Assembly (NCBI RefSeq): GCF_000422765.1
Contig: NZ_AUGR01000002.1
Location: 124,001-188,000 of the forward strand
Direction: 5' to 3'
From: Neptunomonas japonica DSM 18939
GTDB taxonomy: Bacteria; Pseudomonadota; Gammaproteobacteria; Pseudomonadales; Balneatricaceae
DNA length: 64,000 nucleotides
Shown: in pieces, positions 46,722-55,040 of the stretch
Numbering within the stretch: position 1 is the stretch's first letter
How the letters are laid out: every line of letters starts with the position of its first letter
Translations under genes and position numbers: made by a program
The notes under the pieces: generated by a model
What the model saw: only the letters and a program-made list of their open reading frames with translations
Told to the model about the DNA's origin: nothing
Databases searched by the model: none

Positions 46722-47519
46722 TTAGTGATTACACTCGCTATGTGCTTTTGGGCTATGGTCGTTGGAGTGAGGATGGTCCGCAATAACATCACCGTGGGTG
46801 TCGTGATTGTGGTTATGATGATGGCTATAGAGAGCTAGGCTTTCAGCGCCCTGTTTGCCAAATAAGTCAATAAAGGATGGGTCTGTACTGACATGTTCAG
46901 GACGTCCAGAACAGCAGACATGGTGATTAAGGCATATCACATGATCAGTAGAAGACATCACCAGATGTAAGTCATGAGAGATCATCAATACACCACAGCC
47001 GCGCTGTTTACGGATGCTAGTGATTAGATTGTAAAGCTCAACCTGGCCATTAATATCAACACCTTGAACAGGCTCATCCAATACTAATAACTCAGGTTCG
47101 CGCAAGAGTGCTCGTGCCAGCATAACACGCTGTGTTTCGCCGCCAGAGAGGTCATGCATGGAGTGCTCTAGCAAGTGCTCGGCACTCACATCTTTAAGGG
47201 CACTTTGCATTTTAGATAGGTCTTTTACACGTGCTGTTTGTAAAAAACGCTTAACTGTTAATGGAAATGTGCGGTCAATGTGTAACTTTTGCGGCATATA
47301 ACCCACACGCAAATTAGGTTGCAACCAGACCTTCCCACTCGTAGGCTTGATTAAGCCTAAAACAATGCGAACGAGTGTGGTTTTGCCTGCGCCGTTTGGG
47401 CCTATCAGTGTGGTTATACAGTCCTTATGAAGAGTTAGGTTAACATCTTGCAGTACATGGCTATGCCCAAACTGAACATTAATGCTATCGAGTCTAATTA
47501 AGTCGACGGGGTGACTCAT
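46722..47519 (-). CDS. znuC: Zinc ABC transporter ATP-binding protein ZnuC
   Basis: A 265-residue ATPase: Walker [11 protein letters not shown]-loop YMPQKL, signature [16 protein letters not shown], Walker B LLVLDEP, switch His in ISHDLHLV. The last 30 residues are rich in histidine ([10 protein letters not shown] and onwards), probably binding zinc. The ATG at 47519 overlaps the zur stop by four bases, so zur-znuC-znuB-MATE form one coupled unit. The longer frame to 47552 is not needed. Confidence 0.96.
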   Translation of the reverse strand: MSHPVDLIRLDSINVQFGHSHVLQDVNLTLHKDCITTLIGPNGAGKTTLVRIVLGLIKPTSGKVWLQPNLRVGYMPQKLHIDRTFPLTVKRFLQTARVKDLSKMQSALKDVSAEHLLEHSMHDLSGGETQRVMLARALLREPELLVLDEPVQGVDINGQVELYNLITSIRKQRGCGVLMISHDLHLVMSSTDHVICLNHHVCCSGRPEHVSTDPSFIDLFGKQGAESLALYSHHHNHNHDTHGDVIADHPHSNDHSPKAHSECNH

Positions 47520-48010
47520 GGGGTGTTGTCTTCCTGTTGGCAATTTGGGCATATGCCTGCGACTTCTAACATTTCGGTTTCTACGCTAAAACCAACAGCC
47601 TTGGCAGAAGCCTTAATGGCTTTAGAGACGCTAGCAGACTCTAACTCAACAGCGCTGTGGCAGCGAGTGCAGATCAAAAAGGTATTGTTGCACTGGTGTT
47701 CTGGGTGGCTACAACCAATAAAAGCGTTGAGAGAGGCAATACGGTGGACTAAGCCTTGTTCTTGAAGAAAGTCTAGTGCCCGATAAACAGTAGGGGGCGC
47801 AGAGTTAAAGCCTGCCTTAGCTAGAGCCGGTAAAATATCATAAGCACCCAGTGGCTTATGGCTTTGCCAAATGAGCTGTAGTACCAGTTCGCGAACAGGC
47901 GTTAAACGCTGTTGGCGGCTAGAGCAAAGTTCAGCCGCGTCTTTTAAAGCCTGGGTAATGCAGCGGCTATGGTCATGTTCTGGTTGGAAAGCAATTTCTG
48001 AGTTATTCAT
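47516..48010 (-). CDS. zur: Zinc uptake regulator Zur (Fur family)
   Basis: A 164-residue Fur-family repressor: N-terminal winged helix ([19 protein letters not shown], then [14 protein letters not shown] and [12 protein letters not shown]) and C-terminal metal sites with [14 protein letters not shown] and CPNCQ, the four cysteines of the structural zinc. Context within the znu locus identifies it as Zur rather than Fur. First gene of its operon, divergent from znuA across two Zur boxes, so likely autoregulated. Confidence 0.95.
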   Translation of the reverse strand: MNNSEIAFQPEHDHSRCITQALKDAAELCSSRQQRLTPVRELVLQLIWQSHKPLGAYDILPALAKAGFNSAPPTVYRALDFLQEQGLVHRIASLNAFIGCSHPEHQCNNTFLICTRCHSAVELESASVSKAIKASAKAVGFSVETEMLEVAGICPNCQQEDNTP

Positions 48011-48041
48011 AGGTAATGAACCATGGGCAACAATTAAGCTT

Positions 48042-48056
48042 TGTTATATTGTAACA
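48042..48056. promoter_or_regulatory. Zur box 1
   Basis: TGTTATATTGTAACA: TGTTA and TAACA are inverted around five bases, matching the core of the gammaproteobacterial Zur consensus (TGTTATAATATAACA). It lies 31 bases from the zur start codon. Confidence 0.88.
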
Positions 48057-48068
48057 ACTATATGAGCT

Positions 48069-48083
48069 TGTTATATTGTAACA
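48069..48083. promoter_or_regulatory. Zur box 2
   Basis: A second identical TGTTATATTGTAACA, 27 bp from the first and 23 bases before the znuA ATG. The pair lets Zur repress both divergent transcription units. Confidence 0.88.
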
Positions 48084-48106
48084 TCAAATTACGCTGGAAA
48101 AAGAGC

Positions 48107-49060
48107 ATGCACCTACAAAGATTATTATCGTCACTACTACTTACCTTATTTATACCTGTTGCAGGGGCAGCAGAGTTAAAAGTGCTCACGAGTATTACGC
48201 CCGTACAGCTTATCGCGAGTGAAGTACTAGCCGGTGTTTCACAGCCTGAAGTGTTATTGCCCCCTGGTGCCTCACCGCATCAATACTCTTTACGCCCCTC
48301 GGATGTGCGCAAAGTGAAACAAGCTGATCTGATTTTTTGGATTGGACCTGAATTGGAGCGTTTTCTAGAAAAAACGCTCAGTAAAACAGATGCGACAGTC
48401 TTGTCTTTTCTGGAAGAAGAGGAAGGGCATCAACACGAAGGCGAAGCGGCTCATGAAGAGGAAGATGAGCACGGGTCACAGCATCATGATAGCGATGAAA
48501 ACCTTTTAGAAAGCAGCAAAGAACATGACGAGCACGACCACGGAGGTATTGATCCTCATCTTTGGCTTGACCCTGCACATGCACTGGAAATGGCTGAAAT
48601 AATTCGTGATGCAGCAATCAAAGTAGCGCCAGACAAGCAAGCGTTGCTCGAACAAAACTATGCAGAATTTGCAGCCGGTTTATTAGAAAAAGACCAACTA
48701 ATAATGTCTCAGTTGGCCCCTTTAAGTGATCAAGGTTTTGTCGTATTTCACGATGCATACAGCCGCTTTGTTAAGCACTACAACCTGCAACAACTCGGCG
48801 CGGTGACTATTAATCCATCACGCAAAGCAGGGGCAAAGCATTTAAGCGAGCTACGTGAGGCGGTCATCCAGAGTAAAGCTGTCTGTATTTTTAGCGAGCC
48901 ACAATTTAGTGCATCCATACTGAAAACAATTGCTTCTGGGACGAATGTTCGTACTGCAGAGCTAGACCCTCTGGGGCAGAGCATAACACCTGGAAAAGGT
49001 GCTTATCTGGCGTTCCTTTCTGATTTTTCACAGGTCTTTAAGAAGTGTTTACAGGATTAA
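48107..49060 (+). CDS. znuA: Zinc ABC transporter substrate-binding protein ZnuA
   Basis: A 318-residue periplasmic zinc-binding lipoprotein-like receptor (signal peptide ending AGAA, no lipobox cysteine). Seen: LLPPGASPHQYSLRPSD with the first zinc His, an acidic/His-rich loop about residues 115-155 (GHQHEGEAAHEEED and so on), GIDPHLWLDP, FHDAYSRF and a C-terminal cysteine pair typical of ZnuA. The frame is open to 48041, but that would run through Zur box 2, so the ATG at 48107 is correct. Confidence 0.95.
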   Translation: MHLQRLLSSLLLTLFIPVAGAAELKVLTSITPVQLIASEVLAGVSQPEVLLPPGASPHQYSLRPSDVRKVKQADLIFWIGPELERFLEKTLSKTDATVLSFLEEEEGHQHEGEAAHEEEDEHGSQHHDSDENLLESSKEHDEHDHGGIDPHLWLDPAHALEMAEIIRDAAIKVAPDKQALLEQNYAEFAAGLLEKDQLIMSQLAPLSDQGFVVFHDAYSRFVKHYNLQQLGAVTINPSRKAGAKHLSELREAVIQSKAVCIFSEPQFSASILKTIASGTNVRTAELDPLGQSITPGKGAYLAFLSDFSQVFKKCLQD

Positions 49061-49119
49061 AGAAAGCCTAGCAGCTGTGGCCTATTGAAATAGCTAAATT
49101 ACATTCTGAACGGCTTCCA

Positions 49120-49158
49120 AAAGACAAAGCTGGTCTATATAATACCGCCCACTTTCGA
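49120..49158 (+). promoter_or_regulatory. Probable promoter of the tRNA-Leu genes
   Basis: TATAAT at about 49138-49143 inside TATATAAT, followed by a GC-rich discriminator (CCGCCC), as in stringently controlled stable-RNA promoters. The -35 (TTCCAA, 17 bp upstream) is poor. Confidence 0.55.
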
Positions 49159-49245
49159 GCAGATGTGGTGGAATTGGTAGACACGCTAGCTTCAGGTGCT
49201 AGTGCCTTCACGGGCGTGGGAGTTCGAGTCTCCCCATCTGCACCA
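49159..49245 (+). tRNA. tRNA-Leu(CAG), copy 1
   Basis: 87 bases including encoded CCA. Acceptor GCAGATG pairs with CATCTGC, discriminator A. Anticodon arm CTAGC-TTCAGGT-GCTAG gives anticodon CAG. Long variable arm (class II) and T loop GTTCGAGTC are as in E. coli leucine tRNA 1. Confidence 0.97.
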
Positions 49246-49329
49246 AACTCTGAATCTTCAGGCTTGGTGCGCAAAGTAGAAAATTAAAAGGTGTGTTTTC
49301 TGCATGCCTTCTTTAAAAGTAAGACCGAT

Positions 49330-49416
49330 GCAGATGTGGTGGAATTGGTAGACACGCTAGCTTCAGGTGCTAGTGCCTTCACGGGCGTGGGAGTTCGAGT
49401 CTCCCCATCTGCACCA
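49330..49416 (+). tRNA. tRNA-Leu(CAG), copy 2
   Basis: Identical to the first copy over all 87 bases, 84 bases downstream, so both are probably in one transcript. Anticodon CAG, encoded CCA. Confidence 0.97.
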
Positions 49417-49567
49417 ATCGGTTAATGCTGTGTTCGCAACATCCCTCATCTTGTTACGCCTATCAACTTCTATTTTTGCTGACTTTTGTCTTCATACTTT
49501 GCGTGCGCATAGCTGCGCTCATTTGAGCTTAGCTAAGGCGTGTTTCACGATTTTCGGGCATGAAAAA

Positions 49568-49584
49568 GCCGGGACAAACCCGGC
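49568..49584 (-). terminator. Rho-independent terminator of the 41-residue gene
   Basis: GCCGGG-ACAAA-CCCGGC, perfect 6-bp GC stem; on the minus strand it is followed by TTTTTC. It lies 24 bases beyond the small minus-strand gene. Confidence 0.88.
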
Positions 49585-49608
49585 AAAAAGGTGGGTGGAA
49601 AAGGGGAA

Positions 49609-49734
49609 TTACTTCGCGAGAATAATAATCTGCATAATGGCGGGTAAAATAGCGATAGCGAGTCCACCTAGCACCATTAGGATCGAGGGAACTACACCAA
49701 TTACTTCAACGCCTTCTTCATGTGTATGTGTCAT
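49609..49734 (-). CDS. 41-residue membrane protein
   Basis: A short gene: MTHTHEEGVEVIGVVPSIL at the start, then a hydrophobic stretch rich in Leu, Ile, Ala and Gly to the terminal LAK, forming one long or two short membrane helices (about residues 11-39). The N-terminus has two histidines and two glutamates. Support: GGAG eight bases before the ATG and a GC-rich terminator just after the stop. Family not recognised. Confidence 0.75.
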   Translation of the reverse strand: MTHTHEEGVEVIGVVPSILMVLGGLAIAILPAIMQIIILAK

Positions 49735-50193
49735 TGTCGTATCTCCACGCATGTTTGTTTAATTACCATAGATATTGCAATGACAGTGCCAGTTTTATAC
49801 TTTGTGCTATAACTGCTTGTTTCTGGTTGGTTTTATTAATCAGCGGTGGCAGAGCCGCGATAGTGGAATAACTTGAAGTGACACAGATTTAGTCAATAGT
49901 GGCATTTTGCTGTCATATTTGTCTTAGGGTGCAGAGGCTAAAACTGCCTTGTTCAGTGCACCCTTTAGCGCTTTTAACGTTCTTCCTTAATAAAAAAGAA
50001 AGTAGTGATAACTCATTGATCTTTAAAGTGGGAGGTTTATGCTCACTGTAAGGGAGTGAATAGTAGTAAGAGCATGGAGGCTTCTTTTGTATATCGACGC
50101 CACATCCATGAACTCCTCAAGTTATTGATTTGTGAACTACTTGCCGTTTTATAAGTGCCTAAGGGCAGGCGTTAGCGAGATTAAGCTCAGACT
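49735..50193. other. Intergenic region upstream of the inverted-repeat-bounded gene
   Basis: 459 bases with no convincing gene. It contains a structured inverted repeat, GGGTGCA at 49927-49933 and TGCACCC at 49957-49963 with a smaller AGGC/GCCT stem inside, and near its right end GCCTAAGGGCAGGCGTTAG, which resembles the 3' end of integron attC sites. Confidence 0.45.
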
Positions 50194-50749
50194 ATGGAAT
50201 TTAAGCTTTCAAAAGATAAGAGACGTAGCAAGGCACATGCATTTTTTTGGATTGTTCTGCTTTCATCTTTTTTCTATTCAATATTTGAGGATTTCCTTCC
50301 TACATCATTAACATCAAAATACGGTTTTTATGCGGCGTGCTTTCTTACAGGTGTATACATGCTCGTTAGCTTCAAGAGCACCGTCTCAATTTATAAATTA
50401 AAATATAAAAAAGAGAGCTCGTGGGTTCATTACTTTTTTACCTTGATGGCTTATGCATTCACTCTTTGTATCTCTTGGGTTTTATTCGCGCACACAGTTC
50501 CAACTTTATACACAAGACTTCAAGGTCAGAGCCATATTTTTAATGCATCAGCAATAACAACTAATAAGTACGAAAGATTTGCTTGTGATTATCGAAGCGA
50601 AGGTGGGGTTATTGAGAGTGGTTTTCCTCGTCATCTATGCATAAGCCAATCAATCTACAAGTCTAATAGCGATCAATTTCGACTTTCCGGTTATAAGTCA
50701 TATTTAGGGGGGCTTATTACGAAAGTCACTCCTATTTAATCTCGCTAAC
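50171..50749. repeat. 14-bp perfect inverted repeat bounding one gene
   Basis: GTTAGCGAGATTAA at 50171-50184 and TTAATCTCGCTAAC at 50736-50749 are exact reverse complements that enclose a single open reading frame; the right arm includes its stop codon. The GTTAG and CTAAC cores recall integron cassette boundaries, but the full attC consensus (GTTRRRY/RYYYAAC) is not met. Confidence 0.55.
50194..50739 (+). CDS. Unknown membrane protein
   Basis: A 181-residue protein with three hydrophobic segments (about residues 16-33, 43-60 and 80-102) and a C-terminal soluble region of about 75 residues containing two cysteines (FACDYRSEGG and RHLCISQS) that could form a periplasmic disulfide. I recognise no family. 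More AT-rich than its neighbours and bounded by the inverted repeat described separately, so recent acquisition is possible. No clear ribosome binding site. Confidence 0.65.
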   Translation: MEFKLSKDKRRSKAHAFFWIVLLSSFFYSIFEDFLPTSLTSKYGFYAACFLTGVYMLVSFKSTVSIYKLKYKKESSWVHYFFTLMAYAFTLCISWVLFAHTVPTLYTRLQGQSHIFNASAITTNKYERFACDYRSEGGVIESGFPRHLCISQSIYKSNSDQFRLSGYKSYLGGLITKVTPI

Positions 50750-50763
50750 AAGGTCGTCAATAA

Positions 50764-50940
50764 ATGGCTCAGAGTATATCTATCTATAGATTCACCAAGC
50801 ATGCTCAGCTTAAGCGCTCGGTAGAGACTGCCATAGATGAGCTGATCGAAAGCTTAAAAATGAAATATGGAATCAAAAAGTCAGTAGAAGTTGTTTATGC
50901 CGTTAACGGTTTTTATCTGTTGGCTATAGAAAAGGATTAG
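50764..50940 (+). CDS. 58-residue protein of unknown function
   Basis: Short gene starting MAQSISIYRFTKHAQLKRSV and ending YLLAIEKD. Charged helix-forming N-terminal half (SVETAIDELIESLKMKYG) and a beta-like C-terminal part. Support: a plausible AAGG upstream, a balanced amino-acid composition, and a strong terminator directly after the stop. 24 bases downstream of the membrane protein gene. Confidence 0.6.
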   Translation: MAQSISIYRFTKHAQLKRSVETAIDELIESLKMKYGIKKSVEVVYAVNGFYLLAIEKD

Positions 50941-50952
50941 ATAAGCCGGATT

Positions 50953-50994
50953 AACCTGTTTGCGCGCTTGATAGCGCGCATAGTAGGTTTTTTT
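50953..50994 (+). terminator. Rho-independent terminator after the 58-residue gene
   Basis: GCGCGC-TTGATA-GCGCGC core (50962-50979) inside an AACCT/AGGTT outer stem, followed by seven T at 50988-50994. It touches the end of the minus-strand HAD gene. Confidence 0.85.
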
Positions 50995-51736
50995 ACTGTT
51001 GATGTAGCTTGTTTACCAGTGCGGGTATTTCGGAAGGGTGCACGATTGTATGGCTTGGGTTGATGCCTAGTTCTGCATCCAATGGGCGCTGGTGTTGAAT
51101 CCATACCGATGTAATACCGCTGTTGTTAGCGCCGGCAATATCTGACGCCAGACTGTCGCCCACATGGATCGCTTCATGGGCTTCGCAGTTGGCGAGTCTA
51201 AGGGCTTTTTCAAAGATTGAGGGGAAGGGCTTTTCCTCTGGCTCTTGGCCACCGATAATCAGATGATCCACATGTTCGATCATATTCACTTGCTCAACCT
51301 TGGGAACCTGTGAAAACGCAGGTCCGTTGGTGATCACTACCAGTGTAAAAATCTTACGCGCCTGGGCTAGCCATTCTTTAATGCCGGGATAAAAATCAAA
51401 GGCGTCGATACGATCCTGATCAAATTTGTTCTGCAGGCTTTGAATTGATTCATCGCTCAGGTCATTCACGCCGTGTTCGGCCATCAGGTCTCGAATGAGT
51501 TGTACGCGAAAAGCCTCTTCACTTTGTTGTTCAATAATCGGCATATAGCGCGCCCGTTGTGCGCTGCTCCATTCACGGTAAATACCCGTTACATAGGCAT
51601 CGGCAAACCTCTGTCCGTCAAATGCTTTACCATGCTGTGTTTGTAATGCCTGTGCCATTAATAACTTGGCCTTCTCATTAGCGCCAGGTGTATCGCAGAG
51701 GGTTTCATCCATATCGAGGAAGAGGGCTTTTAGCAT
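50993..51736 (-). CDS. HAD-IA family hydrolase (YjjG/NANP-like)
   Basis: A 247-residue HAD phosphatase with a helical C1 cap. Seen: motif I FLDMDETLCDT, motif II LVVITNG, lysine motif III EEKPFPSIFEKAL, motif IV HVGDSLASDIAGA. The DMDETL form and cap size resemble the N-acylneuraminate-9-phosphatase / YjjG group acting on nucleotides or sugar phosphates. Stand-alone gene; substrate unknown. Confidence 0.9.
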   Translation of the reverse strand: MLKALFLDMDETLCDTPGANEKAKLLMAQALQTQHGKAFDGQRFADAYVTGIYREWSSAQRARYMPIIEQQSEEAFRVQLIRDLMAEHGVNDLSDESIQSLQNKFDQDRIDAFDFYPGIKEWLAQARKIFTLVVITNGPAFSQVPKVEQVNMIEHVDHLIIGGQEPEEKPFPSIFEKALRLANCEAHEAIHVGDSLASDIAGANNSGITSVWIQHQRPLDAELGINPSHTIVHPSEIPALVNKLHQQ

Positions 51737-51939
51737 GGGGACTCCGTGAACTTGTAATAATGCAGTGCATGATAACGTAAGCAGGGAGAGTGGCCCAGTA
51801 GCAAGTGTTTGCTTTATTCATGGCTCATGTAACCTTGTAAGCGGGTATTAAGACAGGTTTTATTAGCTACAGCAGGTGTTAATCCAAAGCAGAGTGTTGC
51901 TATGCTGCTAGCAGCCTTAGGGCATTAAAAGGGAATACA

Positions 51940-52659
51940 ATGTTAAAACCTTCTGTGGATAAGTCCGATATGGAAAATAGTCAGTTTTTTAAGCAGGTTT
52001 GGCGCATTAATGGCGTCATTATTCTGGTGGCCGGTTTGTTGGCCATTGGTGTTCTGATGTTTGCTACGTATCAGATTTTTAAAGAGACAATACGTGAGCG
52101 TGGGGTTAGCGGTATTGTGAATATAGAAACGTCTGCTGAGGTTAAAGAGAAGTGGCAGTTGGGTTACCTCTCGTCAATACAGGGCACTCCTTTTGTGATG
52201 ATTCCGTTAAGCTCGGATCAGCAATATTCACAGTCATATTATGATAAATCGGCGTCTTCCATACGTAATTACTTGTTTATCAACAAGCAGGAAAACCAGC
52301 AGCACTGGCTGTTAAGCGACAATAAACATCTCATAATGAAAGCCGATGTGTTGTCTGAGAGCACAAGCACCGGCCAAGCAGTAGCACTGGCAATTCTCTT
52401 TACGGTGATAACCTCAGATACAAACAATGATGACAGGCTCACGGCTAAGGATGTTAAAAACGTAGCGATATCGCTGCCAAGCGGCCAAGCCTACCGTGAA
52501 GTGTTGCAGGGTATCGATCGTGTGGTTGGTTACTCTTTAACGGGTCAAGAATCATTATTGGTTGTGTATCAGAGAGGTGATATTGGCTACACGGCGACTA
52601 TAAATTTGGCCGATTTCAGTGTGTCTACAGAAAAGGCACTACCAAAGATACAGAATTAA
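51940..52659 (+). CDS. Membrane-anchored protein of unknown function
   Basis: A 239-residue protein with one membrane helix (about residues 24-46, GVIILVAGLLAIGVLMFA) and a large, probably periplasmic, beta-rich domain containing SDTNNDDRLTAKDVKN, which looks like an EF-hand-type calcium loop (DTNNDDRLTAKD). AAAGGGA precedes the ATG. No family recognised. It lies directly upstream of pqqA on the same strand, 188 bases away. Confidence 0.75.
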   Translation: MLKPSVDKSDMENSQFFKQVWRINGVIILVAGLLAIGVLMFATYQIFKETIRERGVSGIVNIETSAEVKEKWQLGYLSSIQGTPFVMIPLSSDQQYSQSYYDKSASSIRNYLFINKQENQQHWLLSDNKHLIMKADVLSESTSTGQAVALAILFTVITSDTNNDDRLTAKDVKNVAISLPSGQAYREVLQGIDRVVGYSLTGQESLLVVYQRGDIGYTATINLADFSVSTEKALPKIQN

Positions 52660-52847
52660 AGCAGGGGCTAAAACAGGAATGCGCTAGGCTTAATCAGATT
52701 TAGTGTTGCACTACACTTACAACCCTACGACCAAAACAGGTGGTTTCTCGTTCCAAAGTACCATATAGGTATCTATTGACCTCTCATATGATTTAGTGAG
52801 TCTTCGGACATTTCTCATATCACTTAATCACAATAGAGGTACCTACT

Positions 52848-52919
52848 ATGTGGACTAAGCCAGCTTATCAAGATCTGCGTATCGGCTTCGAAGTAACAAT
52901 GTACTTCGCAAACCGTTAA
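52848..52919 (+). CDS. pqqA: PQQ precursor peptide PqqA
   Basis: A 23-residue precursor of pyrroloquinoline quinone. Seen: the sequence from MWTKPAY to MYFANR, with Glu15 and Tyr19 in EVTMY, the two residues cross-linked by PqqE/PqqD and then built into PQQ. Nearly identical to Pseudomonas PqqA. GAGG lies ahead of the ATG. First gene of pqqABCDE; the 134-base gap to pqqB holds imperfect hairpins that may attenuate transcription, as is common after pqqA. Confidence 0.98.
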   Translation: MWTKPAYQDLRIGFEVTMYFANR

Positions 52920-53053
52920 GCATTGACGGTGCTCCGTGTTCAGAATTAAGAGTACAGAGTGCCTAGACCAGCGCCGGGTTCATGCTCACCGGTGCTGCGT
53001 TTCTAGCATTTTATAATAATAACGATTAAACGCTTCTGAGCCATGAGTCTTTT

Positions 53054-53986
53054 ATGAAAATACAGGTGTTAGGTTCTGCCGCCGGTGGCGGTTTCCCGCA
53101 ATGGAACTGTAATTGTCGCAATTGTAAGGGGTTTCGTGATGGCACCTTAAATGCCAAAGCACGAACGCAGTCTTCTATTGCGGTGAGTATTGATGGTATT
53201 GAGTGGATTTTGTTCAATACATCTCCCGATATTCGCGAACAATTAGCAGCGTTTGCTCCCATGCAACCCGCCAGAACTATCCGTGATACGGGTATTGCCG
53301 CTATCGTCTATATGGATAGCCAGATAGACCACACCACGGGTTTGCTGATGCTGCGTGAAGGTTGCCCGCATCAGGTGTGGTGTACCGATATGGTATATCA
53401 GGATCTGACAACAGGCTTTCCGGTGTTCTCTATGTTGAAGCACTGGAACGGTGGCATTGAGCGTCACACTATTCCTGTTAGTAGTGATAGTAATGCAGAG
53501 GGTAGTAGTTTTGTGGTGCCTCAAGTACCGCAGCTAAAACTAACGGCTATTCCTTTGCGTAGCAGTGCACCACCTTATTCGCCACACCGTAATGACCCTC
53601 ATCCTGGGGATAACATTGGTATTCTCATAGAAGATACACGTAGCGGAAAAACGCTGTTCTATGCGCCGGGTTTAGGAAAAATAGAACCCCATTTGAATCC
53701 TCTTATGTCTAATGCTGACTGTTTACTGGTAGACGGCACCTTGTGGCGTGAAGACGAGATGATTACCGCCGGTGTTGGCGATAAATTGGGCGTCACCATG
53801 GGGCACTTACCACAGTCTGGTGAGGGTGGCATGATTGAGTATCTGGATACGCTTACCAAGCCGCGCAAGATACTTATCCACATCAATAATACAAACCCGA
53901 TTCTGGATGAGGACTCTGCCGAGCGTAAAGAGGTGATTGCGCACGGTATTGAGATCTCTTATGACGGGATGAGTATCGAGTTGTAG
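53054..53986 (+). CDS. pqqB: PQQ biosynthesis protein PqqB
   Basis: A 310-residue metallo-beta-lactamase-fold protein that hydroxylates the PQQ precursor diamino acid. Seen: N-terminal [17 protein letters not shown] with the CxCxxC zinc site, and [16 protein letters not shown], the modified metal-binding region typical of PqqB. Length agrees with P. putida and K. pneumoniae homologues (about 303-308). Confidence 0.98.
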   Translation: MKIQVLGSAAGGGFPQWNCNCRNCKGFRDGTLNAKARTQSSIAVSIDGIEWILFNTSPDIREQLAAFAPMQPARTIRDTGIAAIVYMDSQIDHTTGLLMLREGCPHQVWCTDMVYQDLTTGFPVFSMLKHWNGGIERHTIPVSSDSNAEGSSFVVPQVPQLKLTAIPLRSSAPPYSPHRNDPHPGDNIGILIEDTRSGKTLFYAPGLGKIEPHLNPLMSNADCLLVDGTLWREDEMITAGVGDKLGVTMGHLPQSGEGGMIEYLDTLTKPRKILIHINNTNPILDEDSAERKEVIAHGIEISYDGMSIEL

Positions 53987-53994
53987 GTGTTTCT

Positions 53995-54768
53995 ATGAGC
54001 CATCAAGCAGGTAATGCAAATACATTACCTATGACACGTAAAGAATTTGAAATTACTTTACGTGCCAAAGGGAATTTTTACCATACGCAGCATCCATACC
54101 ATATAGCGATGTATGAAGGGCGCTGTACACCAGAACAAATTAAGGGTTGGGTGGCGAACCGTTTTTATTACCAAATTAGTATTCCGGTAAAAGATGCGGC
54201 GATTATGGCTAATTGCCCAGACCGAGATGCACGCCGCCAATGGGTGCAACGGATTTTGGATCATGATGGTTATGAAGGTGCTGAAGGCGGTATTGAAGCA
54301 TGGCTGCGTTTAGGTGAATCGGTAGGTTTAACGCGTGAAGAGATACTCTCTGAAGAGCACGTATTACCCGGTGTTCGCTTTGCTGTTGATGCATACATTA
54401 ACTTTGCACGCCGGGCTAATTGGAAAGAAGCTGCTAGCTCCTCATTAACAGAGCTATTTGCCCCCATGATTCACCAAAACCGCTTGGATACTTGGCCGAC
54501 ACACTATCCGTGGATAAAAGCGGAGGGTTATCAGTACTTTCGTAACCGTTTAACCGAAGCTCGCCGTGATGTTGAGCATGGTTTGACGATTACACTTGAT
54601 CACTACACAACGCGTGAACAGCAAGATCGGATGCTAGAGATACTACAGTTCAAACTTGACATTCTCTGGAGCATGTTAGATTCGATGACCATGGCCTACG
54701 AGCTAAACCGGCCGCCTTACCATACGGTCACGGATCAGCGCGTTTACCATCGAGGGCTATCCGTATGA
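53995..54768 (+). CDS. pqqC: Pyrroloquinoline-quinone synthase PqqC
   Basis: A 257-residue cofactorless oxidase catalysing ring closure and eight-electron oxidation to PQQ. Seen: [37 protein letters not shown], and [18 protein letters not shown] near the C-terminus. An in-frame ATG at 54031 would give the shorter usual start; the ATG at 53995, eight bases after pqqB, is kept. Overlaps pqqD by four bases. Confidence 0.98.
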   Translation: MSHQAGNANTLPMTRKEFEITLRAKGNFYHTQHPYHIAMYEGRCTPEQIKGWVANRFYYQISIPVKDAAIMANCPDRDARRQWVQRILDHDGYEGAEGGIEAWLRLGESVGLTREEILSEEHVLPGVRFAVDAYINFARRANWKEAASSSLTELFAPMIHQNRLDTWPTHYPWIKAEGYQYFRNRLTEARRDVEHGLTITLDHYTTREQQDRMLEILQFKLDILWSMLDSMTMAYELNRPPYHTVTDQRVYHRGLSV

Positions 54769-55040
54769 TGAGTATGGAGATGATCCCCGTATTAGAAAGT
54801 ATGTTTCGTTTTCAATGGGAAGAAGCCCAGCAGTGCTATGTACTGCTCTATCCAGAAGGGATGGTAAAGCTAAATGGCCCGGCAGGTGAGATTTTGTCAT
54901 TAGTCGATGGGAAGCGTAACCTAGTTGATATTATCGGCCTGCTTGTTGATAAATATCCACAGGCAGAAGATCTTGATAAAGATGTGGTGGTGTTTATAGA
55001 TGACGCCCTAGAGCAAAACTGGATTAGAGGTGTGGTATGA
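54765..55040 (+). CDS. pqqD: PQQ peptide chaperone PqqD
   Basis: A 91-residue winged-helix RRE protein that presents PqqA to PqqE. Seen: [38 protein letters not shown], and the final helix. Overlaps pqqC (ATGATGA) and pqqE by four bases, consistent with its forming a complex with PqqE. Confidence 0.97.
   Translation: MMSMEMIPVLESMFRFQWEEAQQCYVLLYPEGMVKLNGPAGEILSLVDGKRNLVDIIGLLVDKYPQAEDLDKDVVVFIDDALEQNWIRGVV

Noticed and set aside
50074-50151. 26-codon frame starting MEASFVYRRH upstream of the bounded membrane protein
   Set aside because: Too short, no terminator and no ribosome binding site at proper spacing; insufficient to call a gene.
50150-50175. Full integron array
   Set aside because: Only one gene with attC-like ends was found; no integrase, no series of attC sites, and the core boxes do not match the consensus exactly. 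Kept only as a finding.
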